A DNA stretch of 64,000 nt from an uncultured Eubacteriales bacterium (GTDB lineage Bacteria > Bacillota > Clostridia > Oscillospirales > Acutalibacteraceae), in assembly GCA_934561055.1 (NCBI GenBank), contig CAKTFN010000004.1:164644-228643 (forward strand). Direction: 5' to 3'. Positions 25,324 through 33,999 of the stretch are shown here, one piece after another (the first letter of the stretch is position 1; the number at the start of each line of letters is the position of its first letter). Under the pieces are notes generated by a model. The model was given only the letters and a program-made list of their open reading frames with translations, ran no database searches and was not told the origin of the DNA. Position numbers and translations under genes: made by a program.

Positions 25324-26478
25324 ATGACTGACGAACTGATTTTGAAATATTCCGAAGAGGTTTTTGAAGAAGCGAAAAAGATCAGACGAAAGCTTCATGA
25401 AAATCCGGAGCTCGGAAATAAAGAATTTGAAACAACAAAGTTGATAAAAGCATTTCTTCTTGAAAACAAAATTGCCGTTTTTGAACCGCTTGAAACCGGT
25501 GCCGTCGGCTTGATTGACGTCGGAAAAGAGGAAGCGGTTGCTTTCCGTGCGGATATTGACGCTCTTCCCGTTCATGAAAAAACCGGCCTTTCTTATGCGT
25601 CAAAAAACGACGGCGTGATGCACGCTTGCGGCCACGATATCCATACCGCTTCGCTTCTTGCGGCGGCAAAGGTGACGGGTGAACACAGAAACGAACTTCA
25701 AAAAAACGTTGTTTTCATTTTTCAGCCGGACGAAGAAGGAGACGGCGGTGCAAAAAGAATCACCGACACCGGCATTTTTGAAAAATTCAACATCAAAAAG
25801 GTTTTCGGAATCCATGTAAGACCCGAACTTTCCTCAAAAACAGTCGGTGTGAAATTCAAAAAGAGTTATGCCGCATCGGACGTTTTTGAAGTTACCGTTC
25901 ACGGAAAAAGTTCTCACGGTGCTGAACCGCAAAACGGGAAAAACGCTCTTACCGCCGCAAGCCATATAGTGACGGCGCTTGAGGGGATTGTTCCGAGAAA
26001 TGTTTCTCCGACCGAAGGAGCGGTTTTGAGTGTTTGCACTTTCCAAAGCGGAAGCGCAGTGAATGTTATTCCCGAAACGGCGAAAATCGGAGGAATAATC
26101 CGAACGCTCGGCTTTGAAACGAGAAAAAAAGTCAAAGAGATTTTTTTTGATGCGGTGAAATATACGGCAAAAGCGTTTGACTGCACTGCCGAAATCAAAA
26201 TCAGAGAAAGCTATCCCGGCGTTGTCAACAGCGACGGTGAAACCGAACTTGTGAAAAACGCCGCAGAAGGGCTTTTTTCAAAAAAGAACGTTTGCGTTCT
26301 TTCGGAGCCGACGATGACAACCGAGGATTTCGGTTATTATCTTATGAAAGCTCCGGGCTGTTTTTATCATATCGGTGTTTCTTGCGAAGCACCGCTTCAT
26401 TCGCCGTTTTTTGCTCCGGACGAAGAAGCTCTCAAAACGGCAATTGCAATGCACATTAAGCTTGCTTTTGAAAGCTGA
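25324..26478 (+). CDS. M20 amidohydrolase, probable N-acetyldiaminopimelate deacetylase
   Basis: Two-metal M20D family hydrolase, 384 residues. Visible landmarks are the HENPELGNKEFET opening, FRADIDALPVHEKTG, the metal-binding MHACGHDIHTASLL, the catalytic glutamate pair in QPDEEGDGGAK, the dimerisation-domain SHGAEPQNGKNAL, and the C-terminal metal histidine near the end. The family also hydrolyses N-acyl amino acids and hippurate, but after dapH and the aminotransferase, removal of acetyl from N-acetyl-LL-DAP is the natural role. It is the last gene of the lys operon. An epimerase (dapF) is not present in the window. Confidence 0.86.
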   Translation: MTDELILKYSEEVFEEAKKIRRKLHENPELGNKEFETTKLIKAFLLENKIAVFEPLETGAVGLIDVGKEEAVAFRADIDALPVHEKTGLSYASKNDGVMHACGHDIHTASLLAAAKVTGEHRNELQKNVVFIFQPDEEGDGGAKRITDTGIFEKFNIKKVFGIHVRPELSSKTVGVKFKKSYAASDVFEVTVHGKSSHGAEPQNGKNALTAASHIVTALEGIVPRNVSPTEGAVLSVCTFQSGSAVNVIPETAKIGGIIRTLGFETRKKVKEIFFDAVKYTAKAFDCTAEIKIRESYPGVVNSDGETELVKNAAEGLFSKKNVCVLSEPTMTTEDFGYYLMKAPGCFYHIGVSCEAPLHSPFFAPDEEALKTAIAMHIKLAFES

Positions 26479-26587
26479 AAATTAAAAGAAAGAACGGAGC
26501 GAAGAATAAAAATCAAAATATAAGAACTGCAATTCACGGATAACGTCAAAAGAACAAGTCCGTAAAAAATGGACAATAGAAAAACAG

Positions 26588-26627
26588 CCTCCCATGGTAG
26601 AATAAAAATAACTACCATGGGAGGTTT
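26588..26627. terminator. Bidirectional hairpin between convergent genes
   Basis: A perfect 13-bp inverted repeat, CCTCCCATGGTAG (26588-26600) and CTACCATGGGAGG (26612-26624), is flanked by AAAACAG on the left and TTTTAC on the right, so it can terminate both the lys operon and the converging HD gene. Confidence 0.7.
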
Positions 26628-26657
26628 TACCTATGCCGCAGTTTTTATATGTATTTT

Positions 26658-27209
26658 TCAGTCAACATTTTCGCTCGCACGCATTGCAAGAATCGTTTTT
26701 TCAAAAAGTTCTTCAAGCGTCCAGCCGAGCATTTCCGCACCGTTTCTGATTACGTCTCTTGAACAGCCGGCGGCGAATTTTTTGTCCTTGAATTTTTTCT
26801 TGACCGAGGAAACCTCAAGGTCGGAAACGCTCTTTGACGGGCGCATGACCGCAACCGCACCGATAAGACCTGTGAGTTCATCGGTTGCATAAAGAACCTT
26901 TTCCATCTCGTGTTCGGGCTTGATGTCAACGCAAATTCCGTAGCCGTGGCTTGCGGTTGCGTGGATAAGGCGTTCGTCAAGTCCTTTTTCGTGCATGATT
27001 TCCTGCTCTTTTATGCAGTGCTCATCGGGATACATCTCAAAATCGAGGTCGTGCAAAATTCCGACCGTTTCCCAAAAATCGGCTTCGTCACCGTAACCGA
27101 GTTCATTTGCGAAGTACCGCATAACGTCGCCGACGATTCTTCCGTGCTTGAGATGGAATTCTCCTTTGTTATATTCTTCAAGAAGGCTCAAAGCCTCTTC
27201 TTTTGTCAT
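26658..27209 (-). CDS. HD-domain phosphohydrolase-like protein
   Basis: 183 residues with a degenerate HD/HDIG metal-dependent phosphohydrolase fold: LKHGRIVGDVMRYFA near residue 20, the paired GILHDLDFEMYPDEH with the HD dyad (about residues 53-54), HASHGYG-type histidine (ATASHGYG) and a DELTGLIGA aspartate. Proteins of this type are often annotated as HDIG hydrolases without a known substrate; nucleotides or phosphodiesters are possible. The start follows AAAGGAG. It lies downstream of valS, separated by a terminator, and is probably its own or a read-through unit. Confidence 0.85.
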   Translation of the reverse strand: MTKEEALSLLEEYNKGEFHLKHGRIVGDVMRYFANELGYGDEADFWETVGILHDLDFEMYPDEHCIKEQEIMHEKGLDERLIHATASHGYGICVDIKPEHEMEKVLYATDELTGLIGAVAVMRPSKSVSDLEVSSVKKKFKDKKFAAGCSRDVIRNGAEMLGWTLEELFEKTILAMRASENVD

Positions 27210-27243
27210 AACGGTTTCTCCTTTGTGAGAAAATATAATATTT

Positions 27244-27275
27244 TAAGCCGCCGCTTATTAAACGGCGGCTCTTTT
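27244..27275 (-). terminator. Terminator of valS
   Basis: GCCGCCG (27247-27253) and CGGCGGC (27263-27269) form a stem. On the minus strand it is followed by TTAAAATATTATATTTT, whose tail may double as the -10 for the HD gene. Confidence 0.75.
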
Positions 27276-27278
27276 AAG

Positions 27279-29900
27279 TTAACCGAGTGAGGCGAGACTT
27301 TCGTTAATCATCTTGATTCTTTCGTTGATTTTGTCTCTTTCGGCTTTTTGCGCTTCGATAACGTTTTCCGGCGCTTTTGAAAGGAAGCCGGGGTTTGAAA
27401 GCTTTCCGTTGATTTGGGCAAGCTTTTTCTCTGCACCTTCTTTTTCTTTGTTGAGGCGTTTTCTTTCCGCCTCAAAATCAACAAGGTCACCCATCGGAAT
27501 GTAAACCTTTGCCGCAGAAGTTACGATGTTGACGCTGCCCGGAATGTCAAAGCTGTCGCCGACTGTAACGTCCGAGGCCGAAGCGAGTCTTTGCATAAAG
27601 ACCGCACCGGTTTCAAAAAGCTCCTTTTTGTCCGTTGCAACATAGACGTGCGCTTTTCTTGACGGCGGAACGTTCATTTCGCTTCTTCTGTTTCTGATTG
27701 CACGGATGGTTTCCATGATAAGCTCCATCTTGTTTTCGTCTTCGGTGAAGGTAAGCTCCTCATTGAAAACGGGCCACGGAGCTTTCATGATTGTTTCTCC
27801 GTCATGGGGGAGGGTGAGCCAGATCTCTTCCGTGATAAACGGCATGAACGGATGAAGGAGCTTCAGCGTTTCGCTCATGACGTAAACCAAAACGGCTTTA
27901 ACCTGCTTTGCCTTTTCGCCGCCCTGCTGAAGGCGGATTTTTGCAAGCTCGATGTACCAGTCGCAGAAGATGTCCCAGATGAAGTCGTAAAGCTTTGAGG
28001 CCGCAATGCCAAGCTCAAACTTGTCAAGGTTTGCGGTGACTTCTTTGACGAGATTGTTGAAAAGGGAAACGACCCACTTATCCTCAAGCGAAAGCTCCTT
28101 CGGAAGGCAAGGCTTCGGTTCGTCTTCGTCAAGGTTCATGAGAATGAAACGCGCGGCGTTCCAGATTTTGTTTGCAAAGTTTCTGCTTGCTTCAACCTTT
28201 TTGTCGGAATAACGCATATCGTTTCCGGGGCTGTTGCCCGAAGCGAGGGTAAGACGCAGGGCGTCTGCGCCGTATTTGTCAATGATGAGAAGCGGATCGA
28301 TTCCGTTTCCGAGCGATTTTGACATTTTGCGTCCCTGCTCGTCACGGACAATTCCGTGAATGAAAACGGTGTCGAACGGAACTTCGCCCATCTGTTCGCA
28401 GGCAGAGAAAATCATTCTTGCAACCCAGAAGAAGATGATGTCATAGCCGGTAACAAGGGTACTCGTCGGATAGTAATGGGCAAGTTCCGGGGTCTTGTCC
28501 GGCCAGCCGAGAGTTGAGAACGGCCAAAGAGCCGAGGAGAACCATGTGTCGAGCGTATCGGGATCCTGTGTGATGTTTTTGCTTTTGCATTTTTTACACT
28601 CACAGATATCTTCTCTTGAAACGTTGATTTCACCGCAGTCCGCGCAGTACCAAGCCGGGATTCTGTGACCCCACCAAAGCTGACGGGAGATGCACCAGTC
28701 ACGGATGTTTTCCATCCAGTTGAAGTAGATTTTGTCAAAGCGTTCGGGAACAAACTTTGTTTTTCCGTCACGGACGGCCTTGATTGCCGGCTCTGCAAGC
28801 GGTTTCATTTTTACGAACCACTGCTTTGAAACGCGCGGCTCAACGGCTGTGTGGCAACGGTAGCAGGTTCCGACGTCGTGCTTTGTCGGCTCGATTTTAA
28901 CGAGTGCGCCGGCTTCCTTGAGGTCGTTGATAATTGCTTTTCGGCATTCCATAAGGCTCATTCCGGCGTATTTTCCGGCGTTTTCGTTCATGAAACCGTC
29001 GTCTGTCATGACATTGATCATCGGCAAATTGCAGCGAAGGCCGACCTCAAAGTCGTTCGGGTCGTGGCAGGGGGTAATCTTAACCGCACCGGTTCCTTTG
29101 TCCATTTTTGCATAGGAGTCGGCAACAATCGGAATTTCTCTGCCGATTACGGGAATGATTACGGTCTTTCCGACCATGTCTTTGTATCTTTCATCGTCCG
29201 GATGAACGGCAATGCCGGTATCGCCGGGGATCGTTTCGGGACGGGTTGTTGCAATTTCGATTGCGCCGCTTCCGTCCGCAAACGGGTAGTTGAAGTGCCA
29301 GAAATTGCCGTCGTGCTCTTCGTATTCAACTTCGGCGTCGGAAATCGAAGTTTTGCAGTGGGTACACCAGTTGATGATTCTTTCGCCTCTGTAAATAAGA
29401 CCTTTTTCGTAAAGATTGCAGAAAACCTCACGAACGGCCTTTGAACAGCCTTCGTCAAGAGTAAAGCGTTCTCTTTCCCAGTCGCAGGATGAGCCCATTT
29501 TTTTGAGCTGTTCAATGATTCTTCCGCCGTACTTTTTGCGCCAATCCCACGCTCTTTCAAGGAAAGCGTCTCTGCCGATGTCCTCTTTTGAAAGACCTTC
29601 TTCTTTCATTGCGGCAACAATTTTTGCTTCGGTTGCGATTGAAGCGTGGTCTGTGCCGGGAAGCCAAAGGGTATCGTAGCCGGCCATTCTGTGATAACGG
29701 ATAAGGATATCCTGAAGGGTGTTGTCAAGCGCGTGACCCATGTGGAGCTGACCGGTGATGTTGGGCGGGGGGATAACGATTGTATAAGGTTTCTTTTTTG
29801 AGTCGCATTCGGCGTGGAAATAGTTCCCCTTGAGCCAGGACTCGTAGATACGATCCTCAACCTCTTTCGGATCGTACTGTTTTGCAAGTTCTTTTGCCAT
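27279..29900 (-). CDS. valS: Valyl-tRNA synthetase ValS
   Basis: Charges tRNA-Val. This class Ia synthetase has 873 residues, the normal bacterial length. The HIGH-type motif is PPPNITGQLHMGHALDN near residue 43, the editing domain lies around residues 190-350 (TTRPETIPGDTG), the KMSKS motif is GRKMSKSLGNGID near residue 530, and a C-terminal lysine/glutamate-rich coiled coil ends the protein. GGAGG precedes the ATG. Expression is controlled by a T-box leader, and a tRNA-Val gene lies about 25 kb away at 54665. Confidence 0.97.
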   Translation of the reverse strand: MAKELAKQYDPKEVEDRIYESWLKGNYFHAECDSKKKPYTIVIPPPNITGQLHMGHALDNTLQDILIRYHRMAGYDTLWLPGTDHASIATEAKIVAAMKEEGLSKEDIGRDAFLERAWDWRKKYGGRIIEQLKKMGSSCDWERERFTLDEGCSKAVREVFCNLYEKGLIYRGERIINWCTHCKTSISDAEVEYEEHDGNFWHFNYPFADGSGAIEIATTRPETIPGDTGIAVHPDDERYKDMVGKTVIIPVIGREIPIVADSYAKMDKGTGAVKITPCHDPNDFEVGLRCNLPMINVMTDDGFMNENAGKYAGMSLMECRKAIINDLKEAGALVKIEPTKHDVGTCYRCHTAVEPRVSKQWFVKMKPLAEPAIKAVRDGKTKFVPERFDKIYFNWMENIRDWCISRQLWWGHRIPAWYCADCGEINVSREDICECKKCKSKNITQDPDTLDTWFSSALWPFSTLGWPDKTPELAHYYPTSTLVTGYDIIFFWVARMIFSACEQMGEVPFDTVFIHGIVRDEQGRKMSKSLGNGIDPLLIIDKYGADALRLTLASGNSPGNDMRYSDKKVEASRNFANKIWNAARFILMNLDEDEPKPCLPKELSLEDKWVVSLFNNLVKEVTANLDKFELGIAASKLYDFIWDIFCDWYIELAKIRLQQGGEKAKQVKAVLVYVMSETLKLLHPFMPFITEEIWLTLPHDGETIMKAPWPVFNEELTFTEDENKMELIMETIRAIRNRRSEMNVPPSRKAHVYVATDKKELFETGAVFMQRLASASDVTVGDSFDIPGSVNIVTSAAKVYIPMGDLVDFEAERKRLNKEKEGAEKKLAQINGKLSNPGFLSKAPENVIEAQKAERDKINERIKMINESLASLG

Positions 29901-29927
29901 TTATACTGACCTCCGTTTATGATTACA

Positions 29928-30185
29928 AAAATAAAAACTCCGTCCCGAAAAAACAGGACGGAGAAAACCGCGGTACCACCTGAATTCGCTTTATAAAAAG
30001 CGCACTCTTAATTCTTTAACGCAGAACATACGCCGGGGTCTAATGGGCGAAAAGCGCCGTTCTTCCCGGTGGCACGCAGACGACCTTCACCCGTTCTTCA
30101 TGAAAACTTTCACCGACCGTTTTCTCTCTGAAATCCGAAAAGGGTTACTCCTTCTGTATATCGCCGAAGATATTAACGATTAAAG
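29928..30185 (-). promoter_or_regulatory. T-box riboswitch of valS
   Basis: Read leftward, the leader has an AGTA-type element (GGAGTAACCC), an AGAGAG bulge and GGTGAAAG distal loop in stem I, the canonical T-box sequence GGTGGTACCGCGG (29980-29968), and a terminator made of CTCCGTCC/GGACGGAG followed by a T-rich tail (29963-29930). A GTC triplet, a valine codon, occurs on the descending arm of stem I at about 30084-30079 and is a candidate specifier. Uncharged tRNA-Val would stabilise the antiterminator. Confidence 0.93.
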
Positions 30186-30187
30186 CG

Positions 30188-30216
30188 ATTGTATCACAAT
30201 TTTTCGGGAAGGTCAA
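30188..30216 (-). promoter_or_regulatory. Promoter of the valS leader
   Basis: On the minus strand TTGACC, a 17-bp spacer and TACAAT. It sits at the end of the XRE pseudogene. Confidence 0.8.
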
Positions 30217-30219
30217 GAG

Positions 30220-30431
30220 TTATTTTGTAATTTCACGTTTATCCGACACGCCGAGAAGATAGTCGATACTGACGTTCCAAAGTTTTGAAAGCTTGATAAG
30301 AACCGAGGAAGGAACGTCGTTTTCGCCGCTTCGTATTTTGAATAGCCGCTTTGCGACATTCCGAGATATTTTGCAACCTCGGTTTGATTCATGTCTGCGT
30401 CCTCACGCGTGTCTTTCAAGTGTTTGTACAT
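30220..30431 (-). pseudogene. Frameshifted XRE-family regulator
   Basis: The first ~33 codons (MYKHLKDTREDADMNQTEVA... to SQSGYSKYE) are a normal Cro/CI-type helix-turn-helix. After the codon pair TAC GAA the reading frame breaks; moving one base restores GENDVPSSVLIKLSKLWNVSIDYLLG, the usual second half, ending at TAA 30220. A single lost base (CGC to GC, near 30330) explains it. Start ATG 30431 is preceded by GAGGTG. An assembly error is possible. Without the fix the frame reads on to 30213 with a nonsense tail. Confidence 0.8.
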
Positions 30432-30465
30432 ACTGTTCACCTCGATGAGTTCTATTGGCTTTTCA

Positions 30466-30510
30466 AGAGAAAACAGCACCCGACCGCTGAAAAAAACAGT
30501 TGGGTGCTGT
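30466..30510 (-). terminator. Terminator of the leucine-rich-repeat gene
   Basis: ACAGCACCC (30473-30481) and GGGTGCTGT (30502-30510) form a nine-pair stem. On the minus strand a TTTTCTC tail follows. Confidence 0.75.
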
Positions 30511-30520
30511 CATGTTTTGA

Positions 30521-31687
30521 TTAATAGTGACTTGTTCCGCAGGAACAGGTTTTATTTGTCTTAAAAAGCTTCCAGAAGAAAAGAGCAATTTTATAAAAAA
30601 TTTTAGCAATGCCGCTTTTATGACAAATATGACTGCATGATGACATCGGTAATTCTTTATTGCAGATGTCACAAATACTATCATTATTATTATCGGTATG
30701 CTTTGCTTGCGGAATACTTTCAATATATTTTTCATTGCAGAGCGAGCATAAATATTTTACCGAACCTACCAATGTGCAAGTTGCATCAACGGATGAAAAC
30801 TTGTAAAAATTATGTTCATGTTCATCAATTGCAATGAATTTGCAGCCGGCTTTGTCAGCGTATTTTTCTGCGACAGTGTTTCTGTATCCGTAAATAACAA
30901 AATCTTTAATGCTGTCTTTGTTTATGTAATCTCCGAAGAAAAAGGCAAAATCTTCAATAGTTTTGACGCTTTTGGGAATTGTAATTTCTTTTAAGCCGGT
31001 ACTGTTGGCAAAAGCAGCACTTTTGATTTCAGTAATTCCGTTTTCTATTATTATGTTTGTAAGACTGTCGCATCCTGGCGCAATCCAACCGGTGATTGAT
31101 TTTAATCCGGACGGAAAATTGATAGATTTCAGATTTTCGCAAGCATAAAAAGCATATGACCCGATTGATTCTATGCTGTCGGGTAATTTAATAACTTCCA
31201 AGCTTTTGCAGTTGTCAAAAGCATATCCGCCAATCTTGGTGAGGGCGTTTGACAGCTCTATGGTTTTAAGATTGCCACAACCCCGAAATGCACAATATCC
31301 GATGCTTTTAACGGAATTTGGCATGATAACGGTTGAGAGATTACGGCAATCCAGAAATGCGTATTCGCCAATCCAAGTTATGCTTTTTGGGATAGTGACA
31401 GATTCCAATCTTGAACAGTTTAAAAATCCGGCATTATAAATTCCGTTGATAATATAACCGTCTATAACAGAGGGAATGATTAAATCTTTTTCATTTCCCT
31501 TATAAGCTATGGAGGCAGTATTGTCAGGCATAGCGAATAGAGTATAATCTCCGGAATAAATTGTTTTTGGCCAACTGTTTTCTCCCTCTGCTTTTGCCGT
31601 TAAGCCGATTTCCATAAACGGTGCAGCCGAAAACAACATTATTGCGGCGAGCAAACATGCAAAGATTTTTCTTGAAAGTTTTTTCAT
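30521..31687 (-). CDS. Secreted leucine-rich-repeat (BspA-type) protein
   Basis: 388 residues with a clear signal peptide (MKKLSRKIFACLLAAIMLFSAAPF, cleavage probably after AKA near residue 32). Residues ~90-270 hold about seven BspA/Treponema-type leucine-rich repeats of ~23 residues with the I-x-x-x-A-F-x-x-C-x-x-L-x-x-I-x-I/L-P-x-S-V pattern. A cysteine-rich segment with two CxxC pairs follows, then a short hydrophobic stretch and a Cys-rich tail. Such repeats usually mediate surface adhesion. Codon usage is more AT-rich than the neighbouring operons, suggesting acquisition. GGAGGAAT precedes the ATG. No sortase signal is present. Confidence 0.88.
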   Translation of the reverse strand: MKKLSRKIFACLLAAIMLFSAAPFMEIGLTAKAEGENSWPKTIYSGDYTLFAMPDNTASIAYKGNEKDLIIPSVIDGYIINGIYNAGFLNCSRLESVTIPKSITWIGEYAFLDCRNLSTVIMPNSVKSIGYCAFRGCGNLKTIELSNALTKIGGYAFDNCKSLEVIKLPDSIESIGSYAFYACENLKSINFPSGLKSITGWIAPGCDSLTNIIIENGITEIKSAAFANSTGLKEITIPKSVKTIEDFAFFFGDYINKDSIKDFVIYGYRNTVAEKYADKAGCKFIAIDEHEHNFYKFSSVDATCTLVGSVKYLCSLCNEKYIESIPQAKHTDNNNDSICDICNKELPMSSCSHICHKSGIAKIFYKIALFFWKLFKTNKTCSCGTSHY

Positions 31688-31713
31688 AGAGATTCCTCCT
31701 TGATTTTTTATTT

Positions 31714-31742
31714 ATGATAGCACAAAACAGCAATTTTGTCAA
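31714..31742 (-). promoter_or_regulatory. Promoter of the LRR gene
   Basis: On the minus strand TTGACA, a 17-bp spacer and TATCAT. Confidence 0.78.
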
Positions 31743-31810
31743 CTAAACTATACACATGCTGATAATTATTTGTCGTTTTGGGTTAACTATAATTATCTGG
31801 AGGTGAGAAT

Positions 31811-32098
31811 ATGATTTATGATACTATAAAAACACTTCGTGAAAATGCGGGATATTCTCAAGCGGAGCTTGCAAAAAAGCTTGATGTAACACGAAGCTCG
31901 GTAAATGCGTGGGAAATGGGAATTTCAACGCCGACAACTTATTATATTATTGCGCTTTCAAAGTTATTTCATGTTTCTGCGGATTATATTCTCGGACTTA
32001 AAAATGAACTTTCAATAAGTATTGACGGTTATTCAAAAGAACAGCTTGACATTTTATATTCGCTTGTTAAATACTTCGATAGTCAAAACAACCAATAA
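31811..32098 (+). CDS. XRE-family transcriptional regulator
   Basis: 95 residues: a Cro/CI helix-turn-helix (about residues 3-58: IKTLRENAGYSQAELAKKLD, RSSVNAWEMG, then LSKLFHVSADYILGL) and a short C-terminal helix that may dimerise. It is divergent from the LRR gene across ~120 bases, and a TATAAT at 31788-31793 lies only about 18 bases before the start, so the leader is very short. GGAGGTG precedes the ATG. A role in controlling the divergent LRR gene or itself is plausible but unproven. Confidence 0.9.
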   Translation: MIYDTIKTLRENAGYSQAELAKKLDVTRSSVNAWEMGISTPTTYYIIALSKLFHVSADYILGLKNELSISIDGYSKEQLDILYSLVKYFDSQNNQ

Positions 32099-32135
32099 AT
32101 TCTTACGGCATTTGTATGAGATGCACATGATAGGC

Positions 32136-32164
32136 TTGACTTTTCATCCTTTCTGCGATACAAT
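32136..32164 (+). promoter_or_regulatory. Promoter of queT
   Basis: TTGACT (32136-32141), a 17-bp spacer and TACAAT (32159-32164). Transcription should begin near 32171, at the first base of the leader hairpin. Confidence 0.82.
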
Positions 32165-32170
32165 ACCCCA

Positions 32171-32235
32171 CAGTCAGTTCGAGACCTTCCTGACTTGAAC
32201 CAACCAAGGTTCTAAATCAAAACTAAAGGAGCAAT
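32171..32235 (+). promoter_or_regulatory. Putative preQ1 riboswitch before queT
   Basis: The ~65-base leader holds two adjacent hairpins, AGTCAG/CTGACT (32172-32177, 32190-32195) and GAACC/GGTTC (32197-32201, 32208-32212), then an A-rich tail TAAATCAAAACTAAAGGAG that runs into the SD. A compact pseudoknot that hides the SD is the preQ1 theme, and the gene controlled encodes the QueT transporter. It could be class III (known from gut Clostridia queT genes) or a class I variant; the class is not resolved. Confidence 0.6.
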
Positions 32236-32240
32236 TTGAA

Positions 32241-32786
32241 ATGAAAGCACAAAACCACAAAGCACCCCTGTTCATTGCGCAGGCGGCGCTGCTTGCGGCG
32301 CTTTATGCCGTACTCACCCTCGTCCAGCAGTTGATTTTTCCGAACACGGCTTCAATGGCCGTTCAGTTCCGTGCGTCGGAGGCACTTATGATTTTATGCC
32401 TCTTTACTCCGGCGGCGCCGTGGGGACTCACGCTCGGCTGCTTTTTGGCGAATTTTCTTTTTATGCAGGCTTTGCCGGTCGATATGATTTTCGGCTCAAT
32501 CGCAACTCTTCTTGCGGCATTGGCAATGAGAGCGCTGAGAAAGGTGAAAATTAAAAAATTTCCCGTTCTTTCTTTTTTAATGCCTGCGGTTTTCAACGGA
32601 ATTATTGTCGGAGCGGAGATTGAATACTTCTTCGTTGAAGGCGGATTCCATTTCGGTGATTTTCTTCTTCAGGGCGGGTTGGTCGCTCTCGGCGAGCTTG
32701 CCGTAATGTTTACCCTCGGAACCGCGCTTTACTTTGCGGTGGATAAAAAAATCGCCGGAAAAATTCCGATGATTACAAAAGATTAA
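32241..32786 (+). CDS. queT: QueT family queuosine-precursor transporter
   Basis: 181 residues with about six membrane helices, of the QueT (COG4708) type, an ECF-like substrate-binding component that imports preQ0/preQ1. Typical segments are ALYAVLTLVQQ, the FRASEALMILCLF stretch in helix 2-3, and the PAVFNGIIVGAEI region. AAAGGAG precedes the ATG. It is monocistronic with a riboswitch-like leader and terminator. Energising ECF ATPases are elsewhere. Confidence 0.92.
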   Translation: MKAQNHKAPLFIAQAALLAALYAVLTLVQQLIFPNTASMAVQFRASEALMILCLFTPAAPWGLTLGCFLANFLFMQALPVDMIFGSIATLLAALAMRALRKVKIKKFPVLSFLMPAVFNGIIVGAEIEYFFVEGGFHFGDFLLQGGLVALGELAVMFTLGTALYFAVDKKIAGKIPMITKD

Positions 32787-32795
32787 CGATATAAA

Positions 32796-32838
32796 ACGGC
32801 CGGCGCATTAAGGTCTCTTGCGTCGGCCGTCGTTTTTT
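32796..32838. terminator. Terminator between queT and the convergent methyltransferase
   Basis: ACGGCCGGCGCA (32796-32807) and TGCGTCGGCCGT (32819-32830) form a 12-position stem with two internal mispairs, followed by CGTTTTTT. It overlaps the stop region of the minus-strand gene. Confidence 0.85.
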
Positions 32839-33982
32839 AAAGCAAAGTTTTTGAAAGTCTTAAAAGCGTTTGATTGATTCCGTATTTTTCGCAAAGAGCG
32901 TCAAGGTCGGAAAAATCGGGCGTTTTTTCTTTTTTCAGCTCGCACCGGAGCATAAGATTTTTCGGCGAATGTTCAAAGTCAACAAACTCGATAACGTCCG
33001 TTTTGTAACCGAAGCGACTGAGTATCTCCGCACGAAGCGAGTCGGTGAAAAGCGCCGAAAAACGCTCTTTGAAAAGTCCGTGGGAAAGAAGAAGGTCAAA
33101 GTCGCCGCCTTTTTTAATTTGGAAATTGACCTCGTGCTGACAGCAGGGGACGGAGAAAATGTTTTTCACCTTGTTTTCGATTGCGTAAAAAAGCGCATAA
33201 TCCGTTGCAATGTCACAAGCGTGGAGCGTTATTACCATGTCTGCTTTTCCGCTGAAAACCTTGTCGCTCGTAACGTCGTTGACGAAAAATTCAAGGTTGT
33301 CATAGCCGTATTTTTTCGCAATGTTGTTGCAGTTTTCAACAACATCCTTTTTCAGGTCGAAGCCGACAACCTTTGCGTTCACCTTTTTAATTTTCGTAAA
33401 GTAATAGTAAACGATGAACGTCAGATAGCTTTTTCCGCAGCCGAAGTCGAGAATCGTAATTTCGGAAAGGTTGCTTTTTGAAAAGCAGTCGTCAATCAGT
33501 TCGACAAAGCGGTTGATTTGCTTATACTTGTCATATTTGCTTTTGACGATTTTGAAATCCTTTGAAAAAACGCCGAGGTCAACAAGTGCGGGAATATTTT
33601 CGCCCTCTTTGAGAAGATAGGTCTTTTCACGGTTGTGTTCTTTCGTCACGGCGGAAAGGGTGTTTTTGCTTTCTTTGCGCTTTGTTTTGTCCGGAAAAAT
33701 TGTGTAATGAATGTTTACGCCTTCGGCGGTCAGAGCCGCTTGACGAAAGTTTTTTTCGCCCGTGTCGGAAAGCCAGAAAAGAAAATCTTCAAACGAAAGG
33801 TTTTTATGAAAAACCTGTGCGCCCCTGAACTGTTCAAGTTGCCACTTTGTTTCGCCCTTTGAGGCAAACGGACGGGCCGAGATTTTTGAAAATTCAAAGT
33901 CTTTCTTTTTCTTTTCGCTGAAAACGATTTTGATGATTTTTTCTTTGAGTTCAAGAATATCTTTTTCGATAACAAAAGCCAT
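32837..33982 (-). CDS. SAM-dependent methyltransferase (Methyltransf_32-like)
   Basis: About 381 residues. A Rossmann methyltransferase domain in the second half shows motif I LDFGCGKSYLTF, an acidic GFDLKKDV after strand 2, FVNDVTSD, and the family pair HACDIATDYAL and PCCQHE, a Cys-Cys-rich motif seen in METTL25/Methyltransf_32-type enzymes. The first ~150 residues have no recognisable domain. Start ATG 33982 (MAFVIEK) follows GAGGTAC; an open extension upstream lacks an SD. The substrate is unknown; RNA is likely from the related families. Confidence 0.85.
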   Translation of the reverse strand: MAFVIEKDILELKEKIIKIVFSEKKKKDFEFSKISARPFASKGETKWQLEQFRGAQVFHKNLSFEDFLFWLSDTGEKNFRQAALTAEGVNIHYTIFPDKTKRKESKNTLSAVTKEHNREKTYLLKEGENIPALVDLGVFSKDFKIVKSKYDKYKQINRFVELIDDCFSKSNLSEITILDFGCGKSYLTFIVYYYFTKIKKVNAKVVGFDLKKDVVENCNNIAKKYGYDNLEFFVNDVTSDKVFSGKADMVITLHACDIATDYALFYAIENKVKNIFSVPCCQHEVNFQIKKGGDFDLLLSHGLFKERFSALFTDSLRAEILSRFGYKTDVIEFVDFEHSPKNLMLRCELKKEKTPDFSDLDALCEKYGINQTLLRLSKTLL

Positions 33983-33999
33983 ATAAAGTACCTCGGCAA

